Source of the DNA: Margaritispora aquatica
Lineage: Eukaryota; Ascomycota; Leotiomycetes; Helotiales; Discinellaceae
Assembly: GCA_007644065.1 (NCBI GenBank)
Contig: VJWN01000012.1
Coordinates: 1,477,758-1,541,757, forward strand
Direction of reading: 5' to 3'
Length of the DNA stretch: 64,000 nucleotides
The translations under genes were made by a program, and so were the position numbers. Each line of letters starts with the position of its first letter. Position 1 is the first letter of the stretch. The notes beneath the pieces were generated by a model. The model had not been told where the DNA came from, searched no databases, and was given only the letters and a program-made list of their open reading frames with translations. Positions 34,864-46,144 of the stretch are shown in pieces.

Positions 34864-36773
34864 GGGTAGTAAGGATGAAAAACTTGGATTGTATACTGAA
34901 ATTGGCGTGCATTTACTATTGCTTATTCTAGCTTGGTCTGCAATTCGAACAAATGAAATGGAAAATTAGAATCAAAATCCTCTTGCTTTACTCTGCTACC
35001 TAATGGGCTGCTAGCTAACACATGCTCAAGCTATCTCATTGATCGCTGTTCGATATGCGACATATCGTTCTCCACTTGACTAACGGCTAGTCACAGGAAG
35101 TGTACCACAAATGCTACTAGACTGTGACAATAATTTTGAGACCTAATTTCATGAACCTTATGCATGTCTCATGAACACATGTATACAATAACAAAAGGAA
35201 GCCCCTTTCCCATTTGCCTAAGGTGGTGCACCTTTGTCATCTTTGCATTCCATCCCGTCCCCACCGAAGTCAAAATCTGTTGGTCTAACCGTGCGAACCT
35301 GGAAACTTATATGTAGCCATTGTTCCACGAGAATTCGATCGAAGTTTCTGAGTCAAGTGTTGAAAATAAAGATGCACATTTTACAAAAGGGAAGTGAGAC
35401 TAGAGAGGCATCCCTTCCTTCCGATTCTTTACATTAAGCAATACTATCGCCATTTAAAAGATCTGTCGTCCGCTGCTCATTTTCTTCCAATTCAATCATG
35501 ATACAAATCAAATTCCAACCGACAACTTCTATCGCACATTCAATAGAGCTCACTAGATGTTTGGAAAACCGAGGATTCCCAAATAATGCCAAAGTTGGCT
35601 GTTTGCTCCGTTCTTAACCTTGCGATTGCTACTCAATTGTCTTCTCACTTGAGTCCATACCATCATTGAATTTTAGAGGCTGTATTCGATTAGGTGGAAG
35701 TTTTCACTGCCTCTATACTGTTTGGCCTTGATGCCCTTCGTGCACGTTTGCTTGAAGTATTGTGTCTTCGCATTTTCCCTCATTCTTTTACTCAGAAGTT
35801 GGTATTCATGTCATCAATTGATGAGAAGAATCTGCCATTTGACATACATCAAGGAAACGCAGCCAATGTTGTGTTGTTCTCAGCCATTGTCGCGCGTACT
35901 TTGATCAAACAAGGACAAAAGATGAAAGACACAAAGATGCATTATCTAAAGAACTATCTTCAGCAATACTGCAACGCCTTGTTCCATATTGTCATGCCAT
36001 GCCATACATTGTACATGCAGACAATTCTTCCATTTTTCCAGGCGAAACGGCGGCTTTCATCGATCTTAACATCCCGTGTCTCTGATCTCACCCAACTCGT
36101 GTGCCTCTCATTATTCGCTGGCACCTGAATCATTCCCGTTATCTCGAGTCGTCAACTACCATTTCGTGATGTCGGATGAATCCATCCACATCACATTGCA
36201 TAAACTCCTATGACCCCTCAAACTTTTTGGAAGTCGTCGCAATATATTTGTTGTCCTTTCCCCCGCCTCCAACGTGCATTTCCAAACTTCTCCTTTGGAA
36301 CAAATCGAAATGAAGGTCATTTCTGGGCTAATAATGCTTATTGGGGCAAGTCGGCGCAAAATTGTTGGTTTCTCTTGGCTACTGGGTTTGTGCCAGATTG
36401 TGATCCAAGCCCAGCCCAGTGCAGCCACACAATCAACACCAACACCCTGGCGTTGCCCCGAAAACCCGATATTGAAGCCAACCACAGCCCCCAGTCGCCG
36501 CCCACTCATGAATCTCAGTGAGGCTCGCCCAGTCCCTCAGTCGCCGTTTTACTTGCCCATATCACGCTCGCCGCATTACCCCCCAGTTCCCCCTTCTCAC
36601 CCCCCGTCTCCCCTTTTCTCTTACCTCCTCACCTCAATACGAGATTCACAATGGCGATGTGTCTATCCATCTTCTCAACGGCCCAGAAAGCCACCGTTGT
36701 GGTATAGGTGAACTTTCATGCTTTTGGTCCCATCCGCTGTATCTTTTGCACGTATGATACTATAATCGTTAAG
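34864..36773. other. 1.9 kb interval without a supported gene
   Basis: No gene with good composition. The last 250 bases are strongly pyrimidine-rich (runs such as CCCCCCAGTTCCCCC near 36580), a typical fungal promoter and 5' UTR texture for the next gene. Confidence 0.5.
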
Positions 36774-38355
36774 ATGGCCTCCCCACGCTCGTTACGTCTT
36801 TTGAAATCTTTTCTGCCCATTAGTATCATTCTTTTAACAAGCGCATATCTTTTTACATCTTCGCGATCCGATAGTCTACCTGCTCCCAGTTGGGCAAAGG
36901 GGATTACCAAAGAAGAGGAGGCGGAGGCTGCTGCGAAGAAGGCGCTATTCATACAACAAGCTGCGGACTGGGAGATAGATGGCCCTTTTAATAATACGGC
37001 GTTGAGTACGCTTTGTGCGGGAAAGAAATGGCTGGACGGCTTGCATTTCAAGTGCGCTCCAGCATATGGTGGTGTTGGTAATGTGAGGAATATTGTTTTA
37101 ACGTGTGTGCGATATGCGATAGAGGCAGGAGGTAAGCTTTGAAGACATCAGATAAACATGAATAAGGTTCTAATTTCCTCTAGCAACTACGCTCATGATC
37201 CCTGAGATCACTGTTCGCGATTCCAATCTCATCAATCTGGAAACAGGAAACAACCTGCCGTACGGATATATGTTTGACCTCGAGGTCTTCAATTCGACCC
37301 TCACTACAGCCTGCCCGCGGATTCGTGTCGTTTCCGAGGAGGCTGACCTGGCCGAATTTCCTTTGCTGCTGAACCGTACGGAGAAGCTGACAACGAAGGA
37401 CCTGGGCAGGGATTTCAAAGTTGATAGGGTGGTTGATTTCCCCAAACAATGGCGTGAGAAATTCGACAAGTGGCTCAAGAAATACGGTGCGCCTAAAGGA
37501 TTCTCAGCAAAGAAACCAGTTCTCGTGGCCATTACGCCAGCGTTCTTCGAGTTCCCAATTCGCTACGATCACCCAGAATTTATCGCTACCTTTGGACGCA
37601 TAGTGCGTTTTCGAGACGATCTTAGGAGGATAGGAGCAGTGGTGTTGTACGCCTTGGACAAGAAATATAAACTCAACTTCGATCCAACTCAGATAGGCAT
37701 CCCCGTGGCCGAGAAATTCTTTGGTGCACATCTGCGAACCGATGTTGATGCTATTGCCGCTTCATTCGCCTCGTACGAAGAGCAAAGTCGCGCCTACCTC
37801 GCTGGTGCGAAGCAGCACAAACTCCCCTTCATCTACCTTGCCTCAGGCTCCAAGCCTGACATCAAGCGCTTCACGAAAGAAGCGAAAGCTATGAAAATCA
37901 AGGTCACAACAAAGAACGAGTTGTTAGACCAGTCTGAGTTCAAGGCGGTAAGGGACGAGATGGCCAAATTAACGTGGGACCAGCAGGCCTTGGTGGATTT
38001 CGCGGTCCTACTTCGAGCGAGCCATTTCGGTGGGACGTGGGCGAGTAGTTTTGCGTATAATATTGCGTTCCGGAGGCATATTGCCGTGAGCAATGGATCT
38101 TGGGTTCATTCAAAGGCGGCGCTGGGCGTGAAGAGAGACCCGAGGGTACGTGGGCCTGACGAGGAAGAGGATGAGAACAATGACGAGGAGGAGCAGGTGG
38201 TCGTCAGGGAGGTGGAGGTCGGGAGTCCCGAGGCGGTGGTCAGGGACGAGGATCCGAATGCCCTACAGCCTGGAGAGTGCTATAAGGATCTGGTGAATAC
38301 TATCTACGGACCAGCGGGGATGGGGATATGGTTCGAATTAAGCATGTGGCCTTGA
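36774..38355 (+). CDS. O-fucosyltransferase-like type II membrane protein
   Basis: Two exons, 36774-37131 and 37184-38355 (phase 1 junction), give 509 residues. A short cytosolic tail and one signal-anchor helix (residues about 12-29, FLPISIILLTSAYLFT) indicate a Golgi type II protein. The lumenal part starts its fold with GGVGNVRNIVLTCVRYAIEAG and LMIPEI, the shape of the first strand-helix of GDP-fucose protein O-fucosyltransferase-like folds. The late motif DFAVLLRASHFGGTWASSFAYNIA followed by RRH matches the conserved C-terminal block of fungal members. These are believed to transfer a sugar from a nucleotide donor, but fungal substrates are unknown. An acidic insertion (DEEEDENNDEEEQ) lies just after that block, near residue 460. 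Family assignment is by motif shape, so moderately sure. Confidence 0.8.
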
Positions 38356-39333
38356 TGACGGGGGGGTTAATCAAGGGAAAGAAGCCATGAGAGGAGAGGG
38401 GCCGAGATATTGTTGTAGATGGATGCTTGGATACGTACCTACGTGAAATGTGGGATGTGCATATGAGTGATGGATATACCCTGCTGATATGGAACGAAGA
38501 GAGCATTTGGAACGGGACATAGCGAGGCCATTTTGTTTGGTGTTGTCGGCGAGTTCAGGCATTGCTTGCGTCTTTTTGGATTTTTTTGAATTTGGATTTG
38601 GTCTTTGGTCTTTGGCTTGCTATGGACTTGCTATGGACTTGGATTTTGCACTTGGGTTTACACTTGCACTTATGCTTACTCTGGACTTGCAAATTGGAGA
38701 CTTGGGTTTGATGGTTTTTTTTATATATATAATTCACATAGATCTGGTTATCGTAGAGGTATAGACTACCGCCCCAGGTTGGATTATCTTATTAGTTAAT
38801 TGGTGCGAGCGGGCGAGGGAGGGAGGGAGGGGGCGAGTGAGTGAGTGGGGGATTGAGTAGGAAAGGGATTGAGTAGAGGAGGGAAGGATTGAGGGAAGGA
38901 TAAAATGAATAGAAATGAAATATAGACATTGATCAACTTTTGGGACGAATTCAGTGAGATTTTTATTTTTATTCTTGGTATTTCGTTGTTGCTGTTGTTG
39001 GTTGTTGGTCGTTGGGTTGGATTGAAGTGAAGTGGTGGAGAATATCATTGAGAAGGTGTAGTGTAGTGTCGTGTATAGAGGGAGAGAGGGAGAGAGAGAG
39101 GGGGGGGGGGAGGTAGTGTTGGTATGGGTGTTGGCTTCTCTATGGTTGTCCAAATTCGACAATCATCCATCACATCACATCACATCGCATCGCATCAAGG
39201 TCAAAGAAACGACTACAAACCTGGAGTTACACAACACAACACAATACACCGTATTGCACTGCACTTCAGGTCAAGTCGGAATATCTAACCGTCCAATGAA
39301 TAACAAGCCCATGTATACATATCTACATACATA

Positions 39334-39384
39334 CATATATATATATATACACCAACAACGCTACCTGTGTGTGTGTGTGTGTGT
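39334..39384. repeat. TA and TG dinucleotide microsatellites
   Basis: A (TA)n run at about 39334-39350 and a (TG)n run of about 19 bases at 39366-39384, a few bases apart. Confidence 0.9.
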
Positions 39385-39460
39385 ACGATATATGTATTTG
39401 TGTATGTACGTATGATATTATTTATAGGTCCCTCACTTTAGGTCCATCACTTTTGGCTGC

Positions 39461-39500
39461 CTTGCCTTGCCTTGCCTTGCCTTGCCTTGCCTTGCCTTGC
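39461..39500. repeat. Pentamer repeat CTTGC x8
   Basis: Eight perfect tandem copies of CTTGC, flanked by partial copies. Confidence 0.95.
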
Positions 39501-40303
39501 TTGACCTCCTTGCTTTTACCAACCAACAAATCAACAAACCAACAAACGAGCAAACGAACCAATAAAAGCCCAGCTAAGCTCGCAAGAAACCGTTGGTCTT
39601 TTGGGCTGCTCTCGCTCGTTTAAAGATATGCATTACCTACCTAGGCCAAACTCGATGCTCAATAGCGAGTTATTCAGCCACATATATATCTACAGATATA
39701 TCCATATATATGTATAGACGAGATGAGATGTCGTGTATGTTGGTAAATGGAAAGTGGAAAGTGGAAAGTGGGAATGGAAAAGTATGGAGAATCGTTCATG
39801 TATATATAAAGGCTCGGGTACCTATATAGGAAGTTCATGTACATCTTTTAACCCACCCCTCTTGACGTTCTCCTAACCTAACTTAACCTTATCTCATCTG
39901 ATCTGATCTGATCCGATCCGACTCGATCTAAATGCTGTGTACTTTGGTCTTTTATTTGTTCTCTTGCTCCCTCGCGGCTTGTTTGGTATCATTCATAACT
40001 CTCATGAAAAGTACTTTGCTCTGACTTTGTACTTTGTCCTTGGTATCGCACTTGCTTCCCTACTTGCCTGCCTGACTGCCTATATGCCTTTCTGCCTTAT
40101 GAAGGATATTCAACTCCCGAATCGGTTCAATGGTGATGATGATGTTCACAGGTAATGACGATGACGATGACGATGATTGATGGTGATCACAATCTCACTG
40201 ATCTACCTATCCAAAGGTTTCGTTGCTGTGATGAACCAGCTACACACACATGACGTTAGTATCCACTCCATCCATCTACCTTGATTCGCGTTGAAATATA
40301 AAC

Positions 40304-41572
40304 TCACGCTCTCGTAAAGGCATGAATCCTCGGATCCATCAGCTCCCTCCGCACCCCACCCAGCATCGCCTGCACGCTCGTCTCACTCCACCCCGCCCGG
40401 GTAAACAGCATCATGGTGTAACCCTCCACGCCGCCCTCGAGCATGTTGCTCAAGAAGTACTTGCCGATATTCTTAAGCCTGCGATCCCGTGGCCACGGTC
40501 CCACCGGCACAATCTCATCGTGGACCTCGACGCTCTCGAACCCCGCGCTCCGCATGTATCGGGGGACCTTGGGGATGGGGTTGAAATCCATGCCCAGCAC
40601 CTCGGTGGCGATCCGGTGGAAGTCACGCGTCCAAGTGCCGCAGCTCCCATTGGGGTCGAACGTCCCATCGTGACATTCCCAGTTGAGCCCGAACTCGGCA
40701 AACTCGATCATTCCGCCCGGCTTGAGCGAGCGGTACGCTTCCTTCATGAGCGCCGCCCAGTCCTTGACCGACCCCGCCATGGTGCGGATGTAGATGAAGT
40801 CGATGGAGCGCTCGGCTTGCAGCCAGGGCTTGTTGACATCGTCGATCTCGAAGCTCACGTTGGGTGGCACCCAGGTGGGCTGGATGGGCGATTGGTCCAC
40901 GCCGATGATGGTGGCGGAGGGGAGGATGTCGCCCAGCTCAATGGCCCATATGCCTGTGCCTGTGCCTACATCTAGCACTTTCTGTGTTGTGGAGGGCAGT
41001 TTGGTGTGTGTGAGGGCGCCATCGAGGACGAGTTTGAAGACGTGGTGTTGCAGGTCTAATCGATCTTGTTCAGTCTCGTCGTTGGGCAGCAAACTCTGCC
41101 CGTCGCGGTGATAGCGGTGGCCATGCTCGTAGTGGTATTCGAACACGGAGCTGGTGGCGGATTGCAGACTACTTCGTACGCTCTGGCGATATGATTGTTA
41201 GTGACAAAAGAACACACCATAGGATTAAGAGGGACTGGAGACTAGAGACTGGAGCACCCACCTGGTCATCATAACCGCTATCACTCAAATACTGGAATCG
41301 AATGGTGTTAGCCTAGGCTGTGCTGTCCTGTCTTGTCCTGTCGTTTCTTGTCTAAGGTATCTCCAAGGTATCTCCATATATATCTCAATATATATATTAT
41401 ATATTCACCTTGGAATATATATGTGTGAGGTAGGTATGTATGCATGCATAGGTAGGGAAGTTTGCGGATGCCACATCTTTTTTTCTTCTTCACATACCTC
41501 GGCCTCAATTGCCTCTTCATCACCTTCATGCTCCAACTGATGGAGGGTGGAAGAATCGTCGGATGTACTCAT
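40304..41572 (-). CDS. LaeA-like SAM-dependent methyltransferase
   Basis: Three exons, 41498-41572, a 30-nt exon 41262-41291, and 40304-41182, all phase 0, give 327 residues. The short exon codes YLSDSGYDDQ, joining an acidic N-terminus to a Ser-rich helix and then FEYHYEHGHRYHRDG, the classical lead-in of fungal LaeA/UMTA-type methyltransferases. Motif I is VLDVGTGTGIWAIEL (residues 104-118). A later acidic IDDVNKPW and FIYIRTMAGSVKDW, LKPGGMIEFAEF and a C-terminal MLFTRAGWSETSVQ complete the fold. Such proteins methylate small molecules or act near chromatin to regulate secondary metabolism; which one is not visible here. GC-rich codons contrast with most genes of the window. It is divergent from the P450 across 1.95 kb of repeats, so co-regulation is possible. 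Confidence 0.9.
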
Positions 41573-41772
41573 GGTACGTATAGTGATATAGTGGTATATA
41601 TCTATACAGTACGTATAAGTATAATTATGCAGGTATGTATGGAGGTGTGTATGGAGGTGGGTAAGGTACTGTATGGGGTAATGGTATGGTAAGGTATGGT
41701 ATGGATGCAGTTGGTTTTTTCTATACCTCGGATAGGATAGGATAGGATCGATCGGTATGGGGTATCGGTATG

Positions 41773-41808
<36 letters not shown>
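41773..41808. repeat. Hexamer repeat GGGTAT x6
   Basis: Six perfect copies within a longer field of GGTATG/GGTATC words (about 41640-41835). It is not the canonical TTAGGG telomere unit, although GTATTA/TAGGTA words follow it. Confidence 0.92.
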
Positions 41809-42061
41809 CGGTATCAGGTATTAGGTATTAGGTATCACGACAGCTAATCGTGCAGGACCAGTCCAGTATTGTCAGTCGGGACCAGGACAACACAGTTTGA
41901 ACCAGCTAGGTCAAGCCAGACAGGGTAGAATGAATTCCAGGAAAAACAAAAACAACGGTGCGAAGCGTACCGAAACCTAGTATGCCATATGGTATGCCAT
42001 ATGGTATGGTATGGTATGGTATGGAACGAGGAACAAATAAAAGCGCCAAATCATTTCATTC

Positions 42062-42089
42062 CAATGGACAATGGACAATGGACAATGGA
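42062..42089. repeat. Heptamer repeat CAATGGA x4
   Basis: Four perfect copies plus a 4-base partial. Confidence 0.92.
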
Positions 42090-42102
42090 CAATAGTTTAG
42101 TT

Positions 42103-42120
42103 GGGGGGGGGGGGGGGGGG
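42103..42120. repeat. Poly-G run, 18 bases
   Basis: An uninterrupted run of 18 G directly after the CAATGGA array; the length may vary between clones or reads. Confidence 0.85.
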
Positions 42121-42707
42121 AAACAATGGATCCATTCCAATGGCAATCCCCCCACTGGTTGGTTCATTGGGCGCACAGGCGTTGTCACACTGACACTGAC
42201 ACTGACCGACACGGACCGACACGGACACTGACGGGGGAGAGGTTCTAGAAAAGGGTCTTTTTCCCCGGTTCAAGTGTCCCCATAAGATAAGTGTTCAAAT
42301 TCAGGAGCGGACCTACGTACCTGTATTTGTACTGTACTGGTCCAAGTCCAAGTCCAAGTCCATCTATCCCATATCGTTCTTCTCCACTTATAAGTAACTC
42401 GAACTACTGGAAGGAAGTACTGGAAGGAGGTACTGGAAGTACTAGAAGTGGAAGTAGTTTTACCCTCACCTATCCATCCACACCTACCTTACCTTTATGC
42501 CCGGGTCTATCTATCTGCTGGTATGGGATGGGCCCATGGGATGGGTTCCATTTTCCATTTCTGTTCGTTCGTCTCCCCTTCCTTTTTCCTTATTCCCTAC
42601 CATCCATTATTCCCTACCATTATTCCCTACCTTACCCACTTCACTTCACCACTGACTGTCTACAATTCCACAATTAAAATACAGTTGGCACATACCAAGT
42701 AACATAC

Positions 42708-42732
42708 AGGGCAGGGCAGGGCAGGGCAGGGC
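42708..42732. repeat. Pentamer repeat AGGGC x5
   Basis: Five perfect copies, followed closely by a CT-dinucleotide tract (about 42744-42775). Confidence 0.9.
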
Positions 42733-43285
42733 ACCTTCTCTTGTCTCTCTCTCTCTCTCTTACTCTCTCTTACTCTCATCTATTAGTACAATATAGTACT
42801 GTATGTACCTGTATGTACCTGTATGTACGACCTAAAGGTAACCAGCTAAGGTAGCAGATTACCTTTCCCATTTCCTCTACTTCCCATACTAAGTTTAGTT
42901 TGATTGGCTGCCCCTGACCCTACTACAGTACAATACTGGATCTCCCCCCTACCTTTATTGTCCTATATCCCTACCTTGCCTTACCTTGCCTTGCTTTGCC
43001 CGCCAAGGTACCCGACAGTACTGCACTGGTAAGATCTTACATTCTGTGTCGGCGTTTGCTAAAGTCCCCCACCCCTCCATCCATTCAGTCTTCTGCCCCT
43101 AGAAAGTTTCGGGAAGGGAAGGGAAGGGAATATATCGTGATTTATATTTGGTATCCATCGATCGGTTGATGCAGCTTGCCCATCCTTTCTCTCTTAAAGA
43201 AACCTCGGGGACGGACCAAAACCAAAACCAAACCCTGAACCTGAACCTGAACCTGAACTCCCTCCATCCCTCCCTCCACCTCTCG

Positions 43286-43332
43286 CTACCACTACCACTA
43301 CCACTACCACTACCACTCCCACTCCCACTCCC
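43286..43332. repeat. Hexamer repeats CTACCA x5 then CTCCCA
   Basis: Five CTACCA copies pass into CTCCCA copies by single-base change. The array lies about 200 bases upstream of the P450 ATG. Confidence 0.9.
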
Positions 43333-43456
43333 GCTATCTTTCTTACCTGAGGTAGGTACTTGAGCTTGGCTCCAGCCAGACTCACAGGGCGCCCCCGCAT
43401 TCTCCAACGCCAGCCAGTCACAACCAGAGAAACCCCTCCACTGCAGAATTCCACGA

Positions 43457-43484
43457 CATACAGCATACAGCATACAGCATACAG
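43457..43484. repeat. Heptamer repeat CATACAG x4 in P450 leader
   Basis: Four perfect copies 40-67 bases before the P450 start codon, probably inside its 5' UTR. Confidence 0.9.
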
Positions 43485-43523
43485 CAGCATACAAAAGCAA
43501 ACCACCTTCACAAGATATCAAAT

Positions 43524-45076
43524 ATGAGCATTCTTCAAAGTCTCATCGCGGCCGTGCCGGTCGTGCTGGCTCTTTCGGCGGCAGTAGTAGTCCTGGGAGC
43601 GTGCAAACGTCGTTATTTCTCGCCATTGAGTGATATCCCAGGTCCTTGGGCGGCCACTTTCTCGGCGTCCCTTTGGCAACTTTGGCATATCTTCAAAGGT
43701 CACATTGAAGTCGCCGTTATTAAAGAGCATCAGAAGCATGGTGAGTCGTTCCGCACGCCTAACTCGAGAATGGTGCGACTAACCAGAAATTCACAGGTAC
43801 CTTTGTTCGCATAGGTCACAATGAGGTCTCGATCTGCGATTCTGCTGCCATTCGGGCGGTCCTCATGTCACACATGGATAAAGGACCAACCTACGCCATC
43901 TTCAGCATGCCAGACAAGCGTTACGTCAATCAAATGGCCGAGCTGAGCTTCAAGGAGCACACCCGGAAAGCTAAGAACTTGGCTGCAGGATACAGTGTGA
44001 CAAACGTGATCAAGACCGAGCCCTATATCGACCAAGCCCTCCAGCATCTTCGCAGTCAACTCGAGAACCTAGGCAATCTCAAGCAACCCGTAGCCTTTGA
44101 GCAATGGTTCAATTATCTCGCCTTCGATGTCCTGGGTGAGGCGACCTTCTCGCAAAGCTTCGGTTTCTTGGAGACAGGCAAGGATCTGGGAGACACCGTC
44201 GCCAACAATGTCTTTCTGCGCATCTACATCTCAGTTCTCGGTCACTTTCCATGGGCCCACGATTGGCTCCTTGCCAATCCGCTGATTGAGATGTTCAACC
44301 TCACCCCAGCCATGCACGTTTTCGACACCTGTCTCGCCGCCATCAAGTCACGCTCGCAAAACACCGAAGTCCGCCGCGACATGCTCGAGCAGTGGAAGAT
44401 CCAACTGGCCAAATACCCGGACCGCATGGACGAGATCGAGATCCTCACCAACGCCGTCGGTAACTTGGGTGCAGGCTCCGACACCGTCAGCTCCGTGCTC
44501 CAGGCCTTCGTGTACCACATGATTCACGACCAGGAGATGCTCGCCCTGCTGCGCAAGGAACTTGACACCAGCAACCTGAGCGACGTCCCCACCTTCGAGG
44601 AGACGCAGAACCTCCCCATCTTCCAAGCCTGCCTCAAGGAAACCCTCCGCTTCCACACCCCTGTCGGCTTCGGCCTCACCCGCGTCGCGCCGCCCGAGGG
44701 CGTCACGGTCTGCGGGCGCACCTTCGCCGCCGGCACCATCCTCTCCGTCAACCTGTGGGCGCTGCACCGGATGCCCTCGCTCTTCGGCGCCGACGCCGCC
44801 GTCTTCAACCCCCGACGCTGGCTCAACCTCGACCCGGCCCAGGCCTCGGCGATGAACAGCAACATGGTCGCCTTTGGTGCGGGTTACAACCAGTGTCCCG
44901 GCCAGAACCTGGCCAAGATCGAGCTGTACAAGACGGCGGCCATGATGCTGCGGGATTTCGACGTCGAGCTCGTGGACCCCAAGAAGGAGTGGACCTATGA
45001 GAATTACTTTACCGTGGCACCGCACTCGTGGCCTTGCCAAGTCAGGAGACGCGATAGCAAGCTAGTTGCTGTGTAG
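43524..45076 (+). CDS. Cytochrome P450 monooxygenase
   Basis: Two exons, 43524-43740 and 43797-45076 (phase 1 junction), make 498 residues. It has an N-terminal membrane anchor (AAVPVVLALSAAVVVLGA), a proline hinge LSDIPGPW, the I-helix oxygen-binding motif GAGSDT, the K-helix E-x-x-R in CLKETLRFHTP near residue 354, and the heme loop FGAGYNQCPGQNLA with Cys439 as thiolate ligand. The usual Arg two before Cys in F-x-x-G-x-R-x-C-x-G is Asn here. The IPGPW...HG-x-F-V-R-I-G-H-N-E-V pattern resembles pisatin-demethylase-type fungal P450s (weak inference). It likely hydroxylates a lipophilic substrate at the ER. Codon use is strongly GC-ending in the second half. With the divergent methyltransferase it could form a two-gene metabolic unit. 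Confidence 0.93.
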
Positions 45077-45687
45077 GGAGTGAGGTTCTTGGTTGCTTGT
45101 TTGCTTGTCAACGCTACATCGATAGGTAGCCCAAAGGCTATTGTCGAGGTGTCGAAATGTGCCTTGGATTTCCTTGACCTACGCCTGCCGAATGGCTTTT
45201 AGATCCTACCACCTCCCTTACCTTAAAATCTCCATGGAGGCATTTTATGTTATTTCATTTTCAATCAGGAGGTTCGACGACGGCGCGTTAGATGGATGAA
45301 TAGATGGATGGATGCGTGAATGCGTGGACATCGCACATCTCTAGATGATACCTACCTTACCCTACCTTACCTACCTTACTCATGAGACATGAACACAACA
45401 CCTTTTGTGAATAGCACCTGGGACGGCATTGACTGCTTTGGCGTGGCGCGGCGTGGAGTGGGAGCATTGTGTTTACATTTGCGTTCGCATGCGCATACAT
45501 AGGATATGAGATCCTGTTGAATCAGACGACTAATGAATGACTTTACGATTTTATGTCCCTTTCTTTTCTCCGTTCCGTGGAGAATGAATGAATGAACGAA
45601 TAAACGAGTACTAAAGTAGTCATGAGGTATCAAATTGCTTTTGTCTTTCTATCTCTCTGTGTTTCCCTCTCTCCTTCTTTCTATCCA

Positions 45688-45691
<4 letters not shown>

Positions 45692-45722
<31 letters not shown>
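45692..45722. repeat. CT dinucleotide microsatellite
   Basis: About 31 bases of (TC)n, preceded by a degenerate pyrimidine tract from about 45640. Confidence 0.92.
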
Positions 45723-45726
<4 letters not shown>

Positions 45727-45904
45727 TTCTAACCCAGCGACGGATGGTGGTGATAAACATATTAATAGTCCCCGCGCTTTTCTCATGCTCTAGAAAACAA
45801 AAAGCCGCACCACCGTTGCCGACCAACCAATTCCAGGACCTCCCTCCCTCCTACCCTCCATTCGCCTATTATACAATTATACACTTATTTATACTTGACC
45901 ATAT

Positions 45905-45955
45905 ATCAATCAATCAATCAATCAATCGACCACAGCCAGCCAGCCAGCCAAGCCA
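45905..45955. repeat. CAAT and CAGC tetramer arrays
   Basis: Five CAAT copies at about 45907-45926 followed by four CAGC copies at about 45934-45950. Confidence 0.85.
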
Positions 45956-46144
45956 GACAAGGAAAATCCGCTTTAGTCCAGTCCAATCCAGATCCGTTCA
46001 ATCCAGTGCAGTTCAATCCAAATCCATTCCATACAAAACCCAACAGCGAAAAAAAAAAACTATATACATAAGAAAATCGTGCGGTTTTGAGCGGAAGTGA
46101 GCGTGAGCATTAAATTACTGCATCAAAAAAACAGGAATCGATAG

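Larger units (their letters stand above)
38356..40303. other. Microsatellite-rich intergenic region
   Basis: No supported gene. It contains G-rich purine tracts (38815-38845 and 39075-39112), a TA run, a TG run, a CTTGC array, ATCTG-like words near 39895-39920 and a GATGAC array near 40156. This opens the repeat-dense block that continues to about 46 kb. Confidence 0.7.
41573..43523. other. Divergent promoter region, extreme simple-repeat density
   Basis: The whole shared upstream region of the methyltransferase and the P450 is built of tandem repeats: GGTATG-like words, GGGTAT x6, CAATGGA x4, an 18-base G run, GACACTGACC words, CCAAGT x4, AGGGC x5, CT runs, CTGTATGTAC words, CTGAAC x3, CTACCA x5 and CATACAG x4. 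No further gene is supported. Confidence 0.75.
45077..46144. other. Intergenic, repeat-rich
   Basis: Region between the convergent P450 and phytochrome genes. It has CTACCTTAC words near 45350, GAATGAAT words near 45590, a CT run and AATC/AGCC arrays (listed). No gene. Confidence 0.65.

Noticed and set aside
35694..36128. 144-codon frame upstream of the O-fucosyltransferase-like gene
   Set aside because: Starts without ATG, has no domain, and lies in a region otherwise without coding features.
41773..41808. Interstitial telomere repeat
   Set aside because: The unit is GGGTAT, not TTAGGG/CCCTAA, and it passes gradually into related GGTATC and GGTATTA words, as ordinary microsatellites do.
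38356..46144. Transposable element as source of the repeat island
   Set aside because: I searched by eye for terminal inverted or long terminal repeats, target duplications and reverse-transcriptase or transposase motifs and saw none; the arrays have many different units.
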